In this document: piece after piece, positions 7,408 through 13,717 of the stretch
Numbering within the stretch: the first letter of the stretch is position 1
How the letters are laid out: every line of letters begins with the position of its first letter
NCBI GenBank assembly: GCA_002422865.1
Contig: DITN01000050.1
Coordinates: 1 to 13,717 of the forward strand
DNA length: 13,717 nt
DNA from: Bacteroidetes bacterium UBA6183
GTDB lineage: Bacteria; Bacteroidota; Bacteroidia; UKL13-3
Reading direction: 5' to 3'
Made by a program: the position numbers and the translations under genes
The notes under the pieces: model-generated
What the model saw: the letters and a program-made list of their open reading frames with translations, nothing else
Database searches by the model: none
What the model was told of the DNA's origin: nothing

Positions 7408-8181
7408 ATCTTGTAAAATCTGGGCTGACTCTATATTACCGGTGTATTTATTTCTGTTCTGCTTGGGTGATTTTCCGAATTTTATTTTGTATTGTTTAAT
7501 AAAATAAGACGAAGAACTAAACCCAGATAAACGGGCAACCTCTGCAATGTTGTAGCTTTTAAACTTTAGCAGTTGATTGGCGAAATCGAGTCGGAAGTTT
7601 TTGATATACGTTATGGTATTTTGTCCGATAATTTTCTTAAGTCTTCTGTTTAGTTGGGTACTGGTAAGATTTAGGCTATCAGCAAGGTGATTAACTGCAT
7701 AGTTTATATCATCAATATGGTTATTTATTTGGTTGTTGATTTGCTCAATAAGCGGATCTTCTCTTTTTAGAAGCAATGTTTGATTAACTTCATTTACAGA
7801 GGTTCTCTTTATCAAGTTATGAATTCTGGATATTAGAAGATTCATCTTAAATGGTTTAGCCATGTACTCATCAGCACCTTTGTCCCATCCCCTGATAATG
7901 TCTTCATCAGCACCTAATGCAGTTAACATAATTACCGGAACGTGTTTTAAATCATGATCTTTTTTTGTAAAGTTTAAAAGCTCGTAACCATTCACTTCCG
8001 GCATAATAACGTCTGTTATAATAAGGTCAGGCTTAACAGCCTTTGCAAGTTTTATCCCCTCAGCTCCGTTTTGTGCAAATGTTAAGTTAAAGTAAAATTC
8101 CAAAGCACTTATGATGTTGTCACGAAGTCTGTCATTGTCCTCAACAACAAGAATTGTTTTTTGGTTTATACTTTTATGCAT
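7405..8181 (-). CDS. Two-component response regulator, receiver plus AraC-type DNA-binding domain
   Basis: This 258-residue cytoplasmic transcription factor should be activated by phosphorylation from a histidine kinase. The receiver domain (about 8-125) has the acidic pair Glu14/Asp15 in VVEDNDRLR, the phospho-acceptor Asp57 in DLIITDVIMPEVNGYEL, the switch Thr87 in MLTALGA and the conserved Lys109 in AKPF, so all key residues are present. The C-terminal AraC domain (about 150-242) has two helix-turn-helix units, the second in IAEVARLSGFSSSSYFIKQYKIKFGKSP. The same receiver-AraC pair forms the C-terminal end of Bacteroidota hybrid two-component sensors; here it is a free protein with no kinase gene in the window. 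It is separated from the upstream minus-strand gene by 80 bp holding a terminator, so it probably has its own promoter, although I find no exact TAnnTTTG box in that gap. Regulation of a neighbouring surface gene is possible but not shown. Confidence 0.93.
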   Translation of the reverse strand: MHKSINQKTILVVEDNDRLRDNIISALEFYFNLTFAQNGAEGIKLAKAVKPDLIITDVIMPEVNGYELLNFTKKDHDLKHVPVIMLTALGADEDIIRGWDKGADEYMAKPFKMNLLISRIHNLIKRTSVNEVNQTLLLKREDPLIEQINNQINNHIDDINYAVNHLADSLNLTSTQLNRRLKKIIGQNTITYIKNFRLDFANQLLKFKSYNIAEVARLSGFSSSSYFIKQYKIKFGKSPKQNRNKYTGNIESAQILQD

Positions 8182-8249
8182 AGCTACATTTATTATTTTA
8201 TCAAAGGAATAGTAAATTTAAGACGTTTAATATTCAGTATTTACCAAAA

Positions 8250-8269
8250 AGTTGTATTATTTTACAACT
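8250..8269 (-). terminator. Rho-independent terminator of the LytTR-like gene
   Basis: On the minus strand AGTTGTA-AAATAA-TACAACT forms a perfect 7-bp stem followed by TTTTTGG. The stem includes the TAA stop codon (8262-8264) of the LytTR-like gene. It separates that gene from the response regulator downstream. Confidence 0.65.
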
Positions 8270-8663
8270 GTAGATAATGATCGGTAATGTTCTGTACAAT
8301 CAATTTACTTTTTGCTAATTGGGTTACCATATCTTTTGCAGGGAGTAAAAATGTTGTATTTTGAAAATTTATCTTAGGTACAATTTCGTATTCAATATGG
8401 CTGGCGTGACAGTGTTTTACTATATATGTATGAAGGGGATTAAATAGTAAACCCTCTTTGGCGAAGAAAAACTGAGAGTAGTTAGTGAGTTCGAAAACAC
8501 AGGTTAACAATTCTGTTAAACGTAGGTTAAATATTTTTTGCTGTCCGTCAATAAAAGTTATTTCTATCTGTTTGTTGCTAACTTTAACACATAAAATGTG
8601 ATCAATAGGAAAAGACGTTAAACAGCTTTCAGATAATATGTATAAGGATTTTACATGCTTCAT
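8262..8663 (-). CDS. Small stand-alone divergent LytTR-like DNA-binding protein
   Basis: This 133-residue protein has no signal peptide or membrane segment. From about residue 18 to 122 it follows the pattern of a LytTR domain: PIDHILCVKVSNKQIEITFIDG (the usual opening, I-x-x-I-L-x-V followed by a strand and a D-G turn), then LTELLTCVFELTNYSQFFFAKEGLLFNPLHTYIVKH (helix, then the R/K-x-x-L-F-N-P-x-x-I-x-x-V segment), then FLLPAKDMVTQLAKSK (final strand and helix). The match is by eye and weak at the residues that usually touch DNA, so the call is a family resemblance. There is no receiver domain in front of it, unlike AgrA- or LytR-type regulators; single-domain LytTR proteins are known in Bacteroidota. 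The ATG at 8661-8663 is preceded on its strand by TTGCTTA and, slightly further up, a run of ten T. It has its own terminator and a candidate promoter about 130 nt upstream. It could instead be an unrelated beta-rich small protein. Confidence 0.6.
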   Translation of the reverse strand: MKHVKSLYILSESCLTSFPIDHILCVKVSNKQIEITFIDGQQKIFNLRLTELLTCVFELTNYSQFFFAKEGLLFNPLHTYIVKHCHASHIEYEIVPKINFQNTTFLLPAKDMVTQLAKSKLIVQNITDHYLQL

Positions 8664-8796
8664 TAAGCAATTATCAAAAAAAAAACATGTGCTTTCGAAT
8701 TCTGCTTATTTTGTAGTAAAAAACGAAATAAAAGTTGCACTTGGCTCTTAAAACGCGGCAATAGATTAGTTCTAATACAATAAAATGTATAACTAA

Positions 8797-8804
8797 CAAA
8801 TTTA
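8797..8804 (-). promoter_or_regulatory. Candidate -7 box for the LytTR-like gene
   Basis: On the minus strand the bases read TAAATTTG, an exact match to the Bacteroidota -7 consensus TAnnTTTG. No clear TTTG -33 element lies at the expected distance, so support is partial. It would give an untranslated leader of about 125 nt that contains the T10 run. Confidence 0.35.
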
Positions 8805-8834
8805 GAATACCTGATTTTTGAGGTGTATTAATGG

Positions 8835-9539
8835 TTAAAATGCGAGTGATTTGGGACAAATTTTCTTGTAAGGTTGCCAAGCCACGTAGTTACGTTTCTT
8901 CGTGGCGCCCGGATAATACACTAAACCAGCAATTAGGTTTATAAATGCATCGTATTTTTTGTCATAGAATATAGCATCTAAATATTTAGTTTCAGTTAGG
9001 TTAACATTAGCCCTGAAACTCCAATCGAATTTAGGATTTAACTTAACCTTGACTAGAATTCCATAAGTGGTAGTAAAATATTTTTGATGATACGTTTTCG
9101 AGTTTCTTAATGTTTCATTTTCTGCTGTTGATACGGCCTCTAGGCTACCTGCACCCACATGTAAATAAGGGATATACCTTTGTGCTAATTTACGCGATTT
9201 GAAAACATGGTGTAAATTAATGAAACCATTAAAACTGAACAAGCTATAACTGGTGTTGAAGTTAAATGTGTTTTTACCCAATGACGAGTTTGATGTCTCA
9301 ATATCACTTGTCATTTTACCTGCTCCCCAAAGTTTGCCTATACTATAATCAACTGATACGTGTCCTAGTTTTATCGGTGCGTAACTTAAAGAAGCAAAAG
9401 CACCAGGTGCCGGTAATCCTGTTACTGATGTTAAGGGCATGCTTATTATCAATCCGGCTTCTAATCCTAAGCGGGGTTGTTGTCCAAAACTTTGATTTGA
9501 GTAGCATAAAAGAATAATGAAGACAATAGATTTTGGCAT
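8835..9539 (-). CDS. Outer-membrane beta-barrel protein, unknown cargo
   Basis: I start this protein at the ATG 9537-9539, giving 234 residues, because it then opens with a clean signal peptide: MPKSIVFIILLCYSNQSFGQQ, Lys near the start, a hydrophobic core and probable signal peptidase I cleavage at SFG/QQ. The frame extends 25 codons further to an ATG at 9612-9614, but that extension would put a polar stretch before the signal. The mature part alternates polar and hydrophobic residues in short strands rich in Tyr, Phe and Gly (FASLSYAPIKLGHVSVDYSIG, SYSLFSFNGFINLHH, YIPYLHVGAGS, TTYGILVKVKLN, WSFRANVNLTETKYL), as expected of an 8- to 10-strand barrel. It ends in Phe, the usual barrel-assembly signal residue. 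It is not recognisably PorP/SprF or TonB-dependent. The stop is at 8835-8837. No exact promoter box is seen. Its function is unknown. Confidence 0.7.
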   Translation of the reverse strand: MPKSIVFIILLCYSNQSFGQQPRLGLEAGLIISMPLTSVTGLPAPGAFASLSYAPIKLGHVSVDYSIGKLWGAGKMTSDIETSNSSLGKNTFNFNTSYSLFSFNGFINLHHVFKSRKLAQRYIPYLHVGAGSLEAVSTAENETLRNSKTYHQKYFTTTYGILVKVKLNPKFDWSFRANVNLTETKYLDAIFYDKKYDAFINLIAGLVYYPGATKKRNYVAWQPYKKICPKSLAF

Positions 9540-9720
9540 GGGGTAATTAGTTGTTGTATTTAATGGCGCAAAAATTGAATTAATCGAACAAACTATTTTG
9601 TAATTCTTAACCATTATTTTATTCTAAATGCTGTTTTTATTTCCAACATCTATTATTCTTTTAACCATGTTGTAATAGTATACTTTTATTTTGTATTAAA
9701 TCACAATGCATACCTTTTAA

Positions 9721-9738
9721 ATGTAAAATTTGTTACAT
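9721..9738. repeat. Palindrome at the promoter of the 168-codon gene (possible operator)
   Basis: ATGTAA (9721-9726) and TTACAT (9733-9738) form a perfect inverted repeat around AATTTG. It ends 1 bp before the -7 box candidate at 9740. A dimeric repressor or activator binding here would cover the promoter. The biological role is inferred only from position. Confidence 0.4.
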
Positions 9739-10243
9739 GTACTTTTGTATTATATTGTTTGTAGTTACAATTATGATGGCTCATCTGATGCAGTTATTAA
9801 GGAATGCGAGGATGGGTAGCAAATTGTCGCAACTATCAAATTGTGAAATTAATTCTCTTTTATCCGAACGAATGCACATTTCCCTACCTACAAAAAAAGC
9901 ATTCGAAATAGATAGGGTATTGTTGAGGCATGGTTACTCTTTTGTAACACCAATAATTGTAACCCATCAAAAAAATGTCAGTGTTTATACTTTCAACGAG
10001 TTAGCCTCTAATGGAAAAAGGAGAGTGGCCTGGAGGTTAAGAAGAACGATTTTAAATATGGGCCTAGAGGGAGTTGAGGATATTCGTATTCCCAGACCTG
10101 GTTTTTGTTATGTTTACACCAATCAAGACGTACCCTACAGTTCATTGCAAAAGGTGTTTACAATTCTTGGTGTCCATCAATGCGATATTGTAGAGAAGGC
10201 TGTTAAACCCAATAGTACTGCAGTTCAAGAGTTTCATACTTAG
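9737..10243 (+). CDS. Hypothetical protein, unrecognised
   Basis: I do not recognise this protein. The longest version has 168 residues. Its first 16 residues (MYFCIILFVVTIMMAH) are hydrophobic and could form a membrane anchor or uncleaved signal. However, a good -7 box at 9740-9747 argues that translation may start at the tandem ATGs 9773/9776, which would give a soluble protein of 155 or 156 residues. The body is mixed alpha/beta and basic in the centre: LPTKKAFEIDRVLLRHGYSF, then KNVSVYTFNELASNGKRRVAWRLRRTIL, then IPRPGFCYVYT, and a final VPYSSLQKVFTILGVHQC. The Arg-rich stretch GKRRVAWRLRRT could bind nucleic acid or a phosphate-rich partner, but that is a guess. It stands alone, with a possible terminator at 10287-10313. 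Codon use looks like that of its neighbours, and the frame is long and uninterrupted, so it is very likely a real gene. Confidence 0.7.
   Translation: MYFCIILFVVTIMMAHLMQLLRNARMGSKLSQLSNCEINSLLSERMHISLPTKKAFEIDRVLLRHGYSFVTPIIVTHQKNVSVYTFNELASNGKRRVAWRLRRTILNMGLEGVEDIRIPRPGFCYVYTNQDVPYSSLQKVFTILGVHQCDIVEKAVKPNSTAVQEFHT
9740..9747 (+). promoter_or_regulatory. Candidate Bacteroidota -7 box (TACTTTTG)
   Basis: TACTTTTG matches TAnnTTTG exactly. A TTTT at 9715-9718 stands about 21 bp upstream, where a -33 TTTG would be expected. If this is the real promoter, transcription starts near 9752-9755, which would exclude the ATG at 9737 and point to ATG 9773 or 9776. Confidence 0.45.
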
Positions 10244-10547
10244 ATTGCATCTTAACGATTTCTATTCTCAAATCCAATACATTTCACCTTTTCAAGAGGC
10301 GAATTTTTTTTTTAATTCTAATATATCAGCTCATTTATGTAAATTTTTGATGCTACCTAATAGTATCCTAAAGAAAAAACATAAAATACCAGGTCTAACT
10401 TTTTCTACTTTTTGAAGATTTAGTAGTACTATTTTGGAAAATGTTAAGGCTATTTTGTCCTCTTTTTACTCATGTATTCATTAACGTGACATTTGTTGTC
10501 TAGAATGTCGCGATCTGCCATCGCATTAATTTCTCGAAAAAAATTAA
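10244..10547. other. Gene-free 304-bp spacer and leader before the adhesin gene
   Basis: I see no coding frame here. It holds a probable terminator near 10287-10313, a CTATTTTG direct repeat at 10429-10436 and 10450-10457 (21 bp apart), and a small hairpin GCGAT-CTGCC-ATCGC at 10510-10524, shortly before the adhesin ATG. No exact TAnnTTTG box was found; the CTATTTTG copies are near-matches with a spacer one base short (TA-T-TTTG). The adhesin promoter is presumably in this stretch. Confidence 0.6.
10287..10313 (+). terminator. Possible terminator of the hypothetical gene
   Basis: CCTTT-TCA-AGAGG (10287-10299) can form a 5-bp stem including one T/G pair. Four bases later comes a run of ten T (10304-10313). 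The run is itself flanked by GAATT and AATTC. The stem is short and the gap to the T run is longer than ideal, so confidence is moderate to low. Confidence 0.4.
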
Positions 10548-13500
10548 ATGAATAAAAAAACTATGTCACTTTTTGTCAAACCAACAAAAAGAAACTTGCT
10601 CTTATTTTTCTGCTTGTTTCTTTCCTCACTTTCTTTTTCTCAGGTATTCAATGCAAATTATCAACCTGTAAATTTTGGAGGAACGGGGGTTACCATCACA
10701 AACAAAGTAGGTACAGGCACATCTGTTAATAATAAAGTACTGTATCAAAATGTTATTACAATTGGAACACAGCAAATAGATGCGATTGTAACAACTTTGG
10801 CCTTGAACAATGTTGGTACATTTACAGCATTTGATCAAACAGGAACAGGAACAGGATTCACAAACAATCAACCTCAATGGTTTTCCCCGCAATTCAATTT
10901 TGGAACAGGTGGTGGTAGTGCTCAATTTAGATTTGAGTTTATACTAGGAGGTACTTACAATAATACAACCAATACTGGTACTGCAGTAACACTTCAAAAT
11001 GTAAGAATAAATACATACGATATAGATGGTAATGGGAATTCTGGTTCAAATCAGTTTAATGAGTTTGGAGGATTCATCACATATGAAATAGGAAATCCAA
11101 CAAATCTTGCAGCCACATACAACAGTAGTTTAAATTTAACAAAATTTAGATCTGGTTTAAGTGCTAATACTACTGATCCTAATGACGAAAAAAATAGAGT
11201 TAGGGTTACTTACGCATCTATGAATACGTTTACCATTTCTGTTGGAGCAGAATCAAATGGATTGGCTTATTTCTTTTTGGATTTCTCAACAGGACCTGCT
11301 TTTACAACTGCTGTTACCGTATCTGCACCTAATTTAGATTTAAACACTAATACTATTGGTATTAATAATTCAAGCGTTTTTTCAGGAAATAACACCGTAA
11401 ATTTCACAACCGGAGGAACAAATATTACCTCTACAAGCACTACGATTGATGAGTTAAAGGTTAATTTTAACACATCGATGATATTAAATGGTGCATCTGA
11501 ATTGCTTTTGTTTAATGGAGCAACATCTGGACCTTCTATACCATTAAATTTTGCAAACAACGCAACTATAACTAACCTAAGTATTGGTGGAGTTACGTAT
11601 TCTGTAACTGCAACTGTTGCTAGCGGAGTTTCAACACTAAGTTTTACCAAAAATGGTGGAGGAACTGTAACCCTTGCTCAAGCCGAAGCGTTTGTTGATG
11701 CTATGCGCTATCAGAATTCAGCTGCAACACCAACAAATGGAACGCGAACGTTTAACGTATCTGTTCGTTCAGGTTCTTTATCAAGTCCAGAAGCGCAATA
11801 CACAACACAACAATACATACATGGATGTCCATCAGTTGAGCAAAGAAACAACGGTAATGGTCAGGCAAATAGTTGTGCAGGTGTAGGAGCAAATGCAATG
11901 GCAAGTGGGTTTCAGTTTACCACGTATGCAACAGTTCCAACTACTGCCAAAACAGGAGATATCACTTTCAGATGGGCAACACCGCCTCAAATAATACCAG
12001 CAATCACTAAAGTTTGGATTAATGGAGCATTAACTAATGCAGAGGTTGGGCCTGCCGCAGCACCGGCAATTTCTGGTCAGGTTTACCTTGTCAAATATTG
12101 TTTTTATGGCGTAAATTTACCACCAGCAGGTACATATACATTAGAGTTTACAGATCCTGCTACAGGCGCTATTTTGGGTAGATGTACTTATACCGGTAAT
12201 TCAAATGTAGTAACAACAGAACCGCCATTAAGTAATGGTGGCCCACTAACAGTAAATACCGTTTCAATAACTAACTCAACTTGTTCTTCACTTTCAAATG
12301 GTTCAGCAACAGTTCAAGGAGTAGATGGAACTCCGCCTTATCGTTATAGTTGGTCACCGGCAGGAGGCACAGGCGCTACTGCAACAGGACTTGCGCCAGG
12401 TACATATTTTTGTACTGTAACAGATACGGCTAATGCAACTGTTATTGACACGGTTGTAATTGGTTTTGATAATTTAACACCAAGTATCACATCAACTTCA
12501 GGAGGAAGCCGTTGCGGTACAGGAACAGTAGTATTAGGAGCAGCCGCAAGTGCAGGAACTATTAACTGGTATGCCGCAGCTACTGGAGGTACAAGCTTAG
12601 CAACAGGAACAAGTTTTACCACACCAAGTATCAGTGCAACTACAACATATTACGTAGATGCAACAGCAAATGGATGCACTACTGCAACAAGAACAGCAGT
12701 AACTGCAACTGTAAATGCAATACCAAGTATATCAGGCGTAACAGACAATAGCCGTTGTGGCACAGGAACAGTAGTATTAGGTGCAGCCGCAACTGCAGGT
12801 ACTATTAATTGGTATGCAGCAGCCACAGGCGGAACCAGTTTAGCCACAGGAACATCATACACAACACCAAGTATCAGTGCAACTACAACATATTACGTAG
12901 ATGCAACAGCTACCGGATGTACTACAGCAACAAGAACTGCAGTAACAGCAACTGTAAATGCTATACCAAGTATATCAGGAGTAACAGATAGCAGTCGTTG
13001 CGGCACAGGAACTTTAGTATTAGGTGCAGCTACAAGTGCAGGTACCATTAACTGGTATGCATCAGCCACAGGCGGAACAAGTTTAGCAACAGGAACATCA
13101 TACACTACACCAAGTATCAATGCAACTACAACATATTATGTAGATGCAACAGCAAATGGATGTACTACTGCAACAAGAACCGCAGTAACAGCAACTGTAA
13201 ATGCCATACCAAGTATATCAGGAGTAACCGATAATAGCCGTTGTGGCACAGGAACAGTAGTATTAGGTGCAGCCGCAAGTGCAGGTACCATTAACTGGTA
13301 TGCAGCCGCTACAGGAGGTACAAGCTTAGCAACAGGCACATCATACACTACACCAAGTATTAGTGCAACTACAACATATTATGTAGATGCAACAGCAACT
13401 GGATGTACCACAGCAACAAGAACCGCAGTAACAGCAACTATAAATGCCATACCAAGTATATCAGGAACTACACCTGCAGCAAGGTGTTCAACAGGAACAG

Positions 13501-13717
13501 TAGTATTAGGTGCAGCCGCAAGTGCAGGTACGATTAACTGGTATGCAGCAGCAACAGGCGGAACAAGTTTAGCAACAGGAACAAGCTTTACCACACCAAG
13601 CATTGCAGCCACAACAACATACTATGTAGATGCAACAGCAAATGGATGTACCACAGCAACAAGAACAGCAGTAACTGCAACTGTAAATGCTATACCAACA
13701 GTATCAGGAACTACTCC
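10548..13717 (+). CDS. Giant secreted adhesin-like protein with SprB-type and tandem Ig-like repeats (3' truncated)
   Basis: The frame runs from ATG 10548 to the window end with no stop (1056 residues visible). Residues 1-32 are a signal peptide (basic start, then NLLLFFCLFLSSLSFS, cleavage before Gln), so the protein is exported to the periplasm and probably to the surface. Residues about 33-255 are Asn/Thr/Gly-rich beta structure that I cannot name. Residues about 255-420 look like a cadherin-type adhesin domain (ALxxMRYQNSAATPTNGTRTFNVSVRSG-like ending). Residues about 425-550 form a Cys-containing domain. Residues 567-645 resemble a SprB repeat (NSTCSSLSNGSATV, GTPPYRYSWSP, GLAPGTYFCTVTD). 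From 654 on there are five 81-residue Ig-like units of the CHU_C-associated type (Ig_7), each with two Cys that probably form a disulfide. Such proteins are usual T9SS cargo; the C-terminal sorting domain lies beyond the window and is not seen. The ATG at 10548 follows an A-rich leader; ATG 10563 is an alternative that keeps the signal peptide. Lys is almost absent in the repeats. Confidence 0.92.
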   Translation, partial: MNKKTMSLFVKPTKRNLLLFFCLFLSSLSFSQVFNANYQPVNFGGTGVTITNKVGTGTSVNNKVLYQNVITIGTQQIDAIVTTLALNNVGTFTAFDQTGTGTGFTNNQPQWFSPQFNFGTGGGSAQFRFEFILGGTYNNTTNTGTAVTLQNVRINTYDIDGNGNSGSNQFNEFGGFITYEIGNPTNLAATYNSSLNLTKFRSGLSANTTDPNDEKNRVRVTYASMNTFTISVGAESNGLAYFFLDFSTGPAFTTAVTVSAPNLDLNTNTIGINNSSVFSGNNTVNFTTGGTNITSTSTTIDELKVNFNTSMILNGASELLLFNGATSGPSIPLNFANNATITNLSIGGVTYSVTATVASGVSTLSFTKNGGGTVTLAQAEAFVDAMRYQNSAATPTNGTRTFNVSVRSGSLSSPEAQYTTQQYIHGCPSVEQRNNGNGQANSCAGVGANAMASGFQFTTYATVPTTAKTGDITFRWATPPQIIPAITKVWINGALTNAEVGPAAAPAISGQVYLVKYCFYGVNLPPAGTYTLEFTDPATGAILGRCTYTGNSNVVTTEPPLSNGGPLTVNTVSITNSTCSSLSNGSATVQGVDGTPPYRYSWSPAGGTGATATGLAPGTYFCTVTDTANATVIDTVVIGFDNLTPSITSTSGGSRCGTGTVVLGAAASAGTINWYAAATGGTSLATGTSFTTPSISATTTYYVDATANGCTTATRTAVTATVNAIPSISGVTDNSRCGTGTVVLGAAATAGTINWYAAATGGTSLATGTSYTTPSISATTTYYVDATATGCTTATRTAVTATVNAIPSISGVTDSSRCGTGTLVLGAATSAGTINWYASATGGTSLATGTSYTTPSINATTTYYVDATANGCTTATRTAVTATVNAIPSISGVTDNSRCGTGTVVLGAAASAGTINWYAAATGGTSLATGTSYTTPSISATTTYYVDATATGCTTATRTAVTATINAIPSISGTTPAARCSTGTVVLGAAASAGTINWYAAATGGTSLATGTSFTTPSIAATTTYYVDATANGCTTATRTAVTATVNAIPTVSGTT
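12507..13717 (+). repeat. Tandem 243-bp coding repeat, five units (81 residues each)
   Basis: Units begin at 12507, 12750, 12993, 13236 and 13479, an exact 243-bp period without any indel; the fifth unit lacks only its last four bases at the window edge. Each unit encodes S-R-C-G-T-G-T-V-V-L-G-A, then TINWYAAATGGTSLATGTS, TTPSI, ATTTYYVDATA, GCTTATRTAVTATVNAIPS. The linker before unit 1 (PSITSTSGG) lines up with later linkers (PSISGVTDN), so the natural unit edge may be about 27 bp earlier. The array probably continues past the window. Confidence 0.97.

Noticed and set aside
8674..8880. Minus-strand 68-codon frame before the LytTR-like gene
   Set aside because: It overlaps the end of the beta-barrel gene, has low-complexity AT-rich content with a KHMFFF tail translated from the T10 run, and shows no recognisable domain.
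9266..9517. Plus-strand 83-codon frame
   Set aside because: It is antisense to the beta-barrel gene, with Leu-rich content explained by the opposite frame and no leader or neighbour support.
9540..9614. 25-codon N-terminal extension of the beta-barrel protein
   Set aside because: The extension would place polar residues before a clean signal peptide that begins at ATG 9537-9539.
10626..10925. Minus-strand Cys-rich frame (99 codons)
   Set aside because: It lies antisense to the start of the giant adhesin frame. The Cys/Ser/Thr content is explained by the reverse complement of Thr/Gly/Ala codons such as ACA and GCA.
11267..11650. Minus-strand 127-codon frame
   Set aside because: It is antisense inside the adhesin gene. 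Its Val/Leu/Pro-rich content is an artefact of the sense codon bias.
12344..13612. Series of similar minus-strand frames containing KLVPPVAAAYQL
   Set aside because: They recur with the 243-bp sense repeat and are its reverse-strand shadow. There is no start context, and the sense frame is far longer and has clear domains.
12507..13717. CRISPR array or noncoding satellite
   Set aside because: The period of 243 bp is a multiple of three, the frame stays open, differences fall on third codon positions, and there is no repeat-spacer structure.

Overview
The window looks like a piece of a Bacteroidota chromosome. The evidence is the AT-rich DNA, A/T-rich rather than purine-rich ribosome binding sites in most leaders, a PorU2-like type IX secretion (T9SS) sortase C-terminus, SprB-type and CHU_C-associated Ig-like repeats in a giant secreted protein, and an AraC-type response regulator. 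I cannot place it below phylum; Chitinophagales, Sphingobacteriales, Cytophagales or Flavobacteriales are all possible. I see no rRNA, tRNA, insertion sequence or CRISPR.

Region 1 (1-7248, plus strand) is a tightly packed cell-surface operon. It starts with the C-terminal 536 residues of a PorU2-like C25-family surface peptidase. Then come a GT4-like glycosyltransferase, a Wzx-type flippase, UDP-galactopyranose mutase (Glf), a second GT4 glycosyltransferase and a GT2 glycosyltransferase. Every gene overlaps the next, by 1, 14, 4, 11 and 7 nt. Together they would make and export a surface glycan, probably containing galactofuranose. The coupling of a sortase-like protein to glycan genes fits the known use of a lipopolysaccharide-type anchor for T9SS cargo. 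A terminator hairpin lies just after the operon.

Region 2 (7405-9539, minus strand) holds three separately spaced genes: a receiver-AraC response regulator with no kinase beside it, a small divergent stand-alone LytTR-like protein with its own terminator, and a signal-peptide-bearing outer-membrane beta-barrel protein.

Region 3 (9615-10547) has a 168-codon plus-strand gene of unknown function, whose promoter region carries a palindrome and a Bacteroidota-type -7 box. A 304-bp gene-free leader follows, with a probable terminator and short direct repeats.

Region 4 (10548-13717, plus strand) is one reading frame still open at the window end, with at least 1056 residues visible. It encodes a secreted giant adhesin-like protein: signal peptide, beta-rich domains, a SprB-type repeat, then five copies of an 81-residue Ig-like domain on an exact 243-bp period. 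The copies differ mainly at synonymous sites. This protein is a plausible T9SS cargo, which links the right end of the window with the sortase and glycan genes at the left end, although that link is inference.
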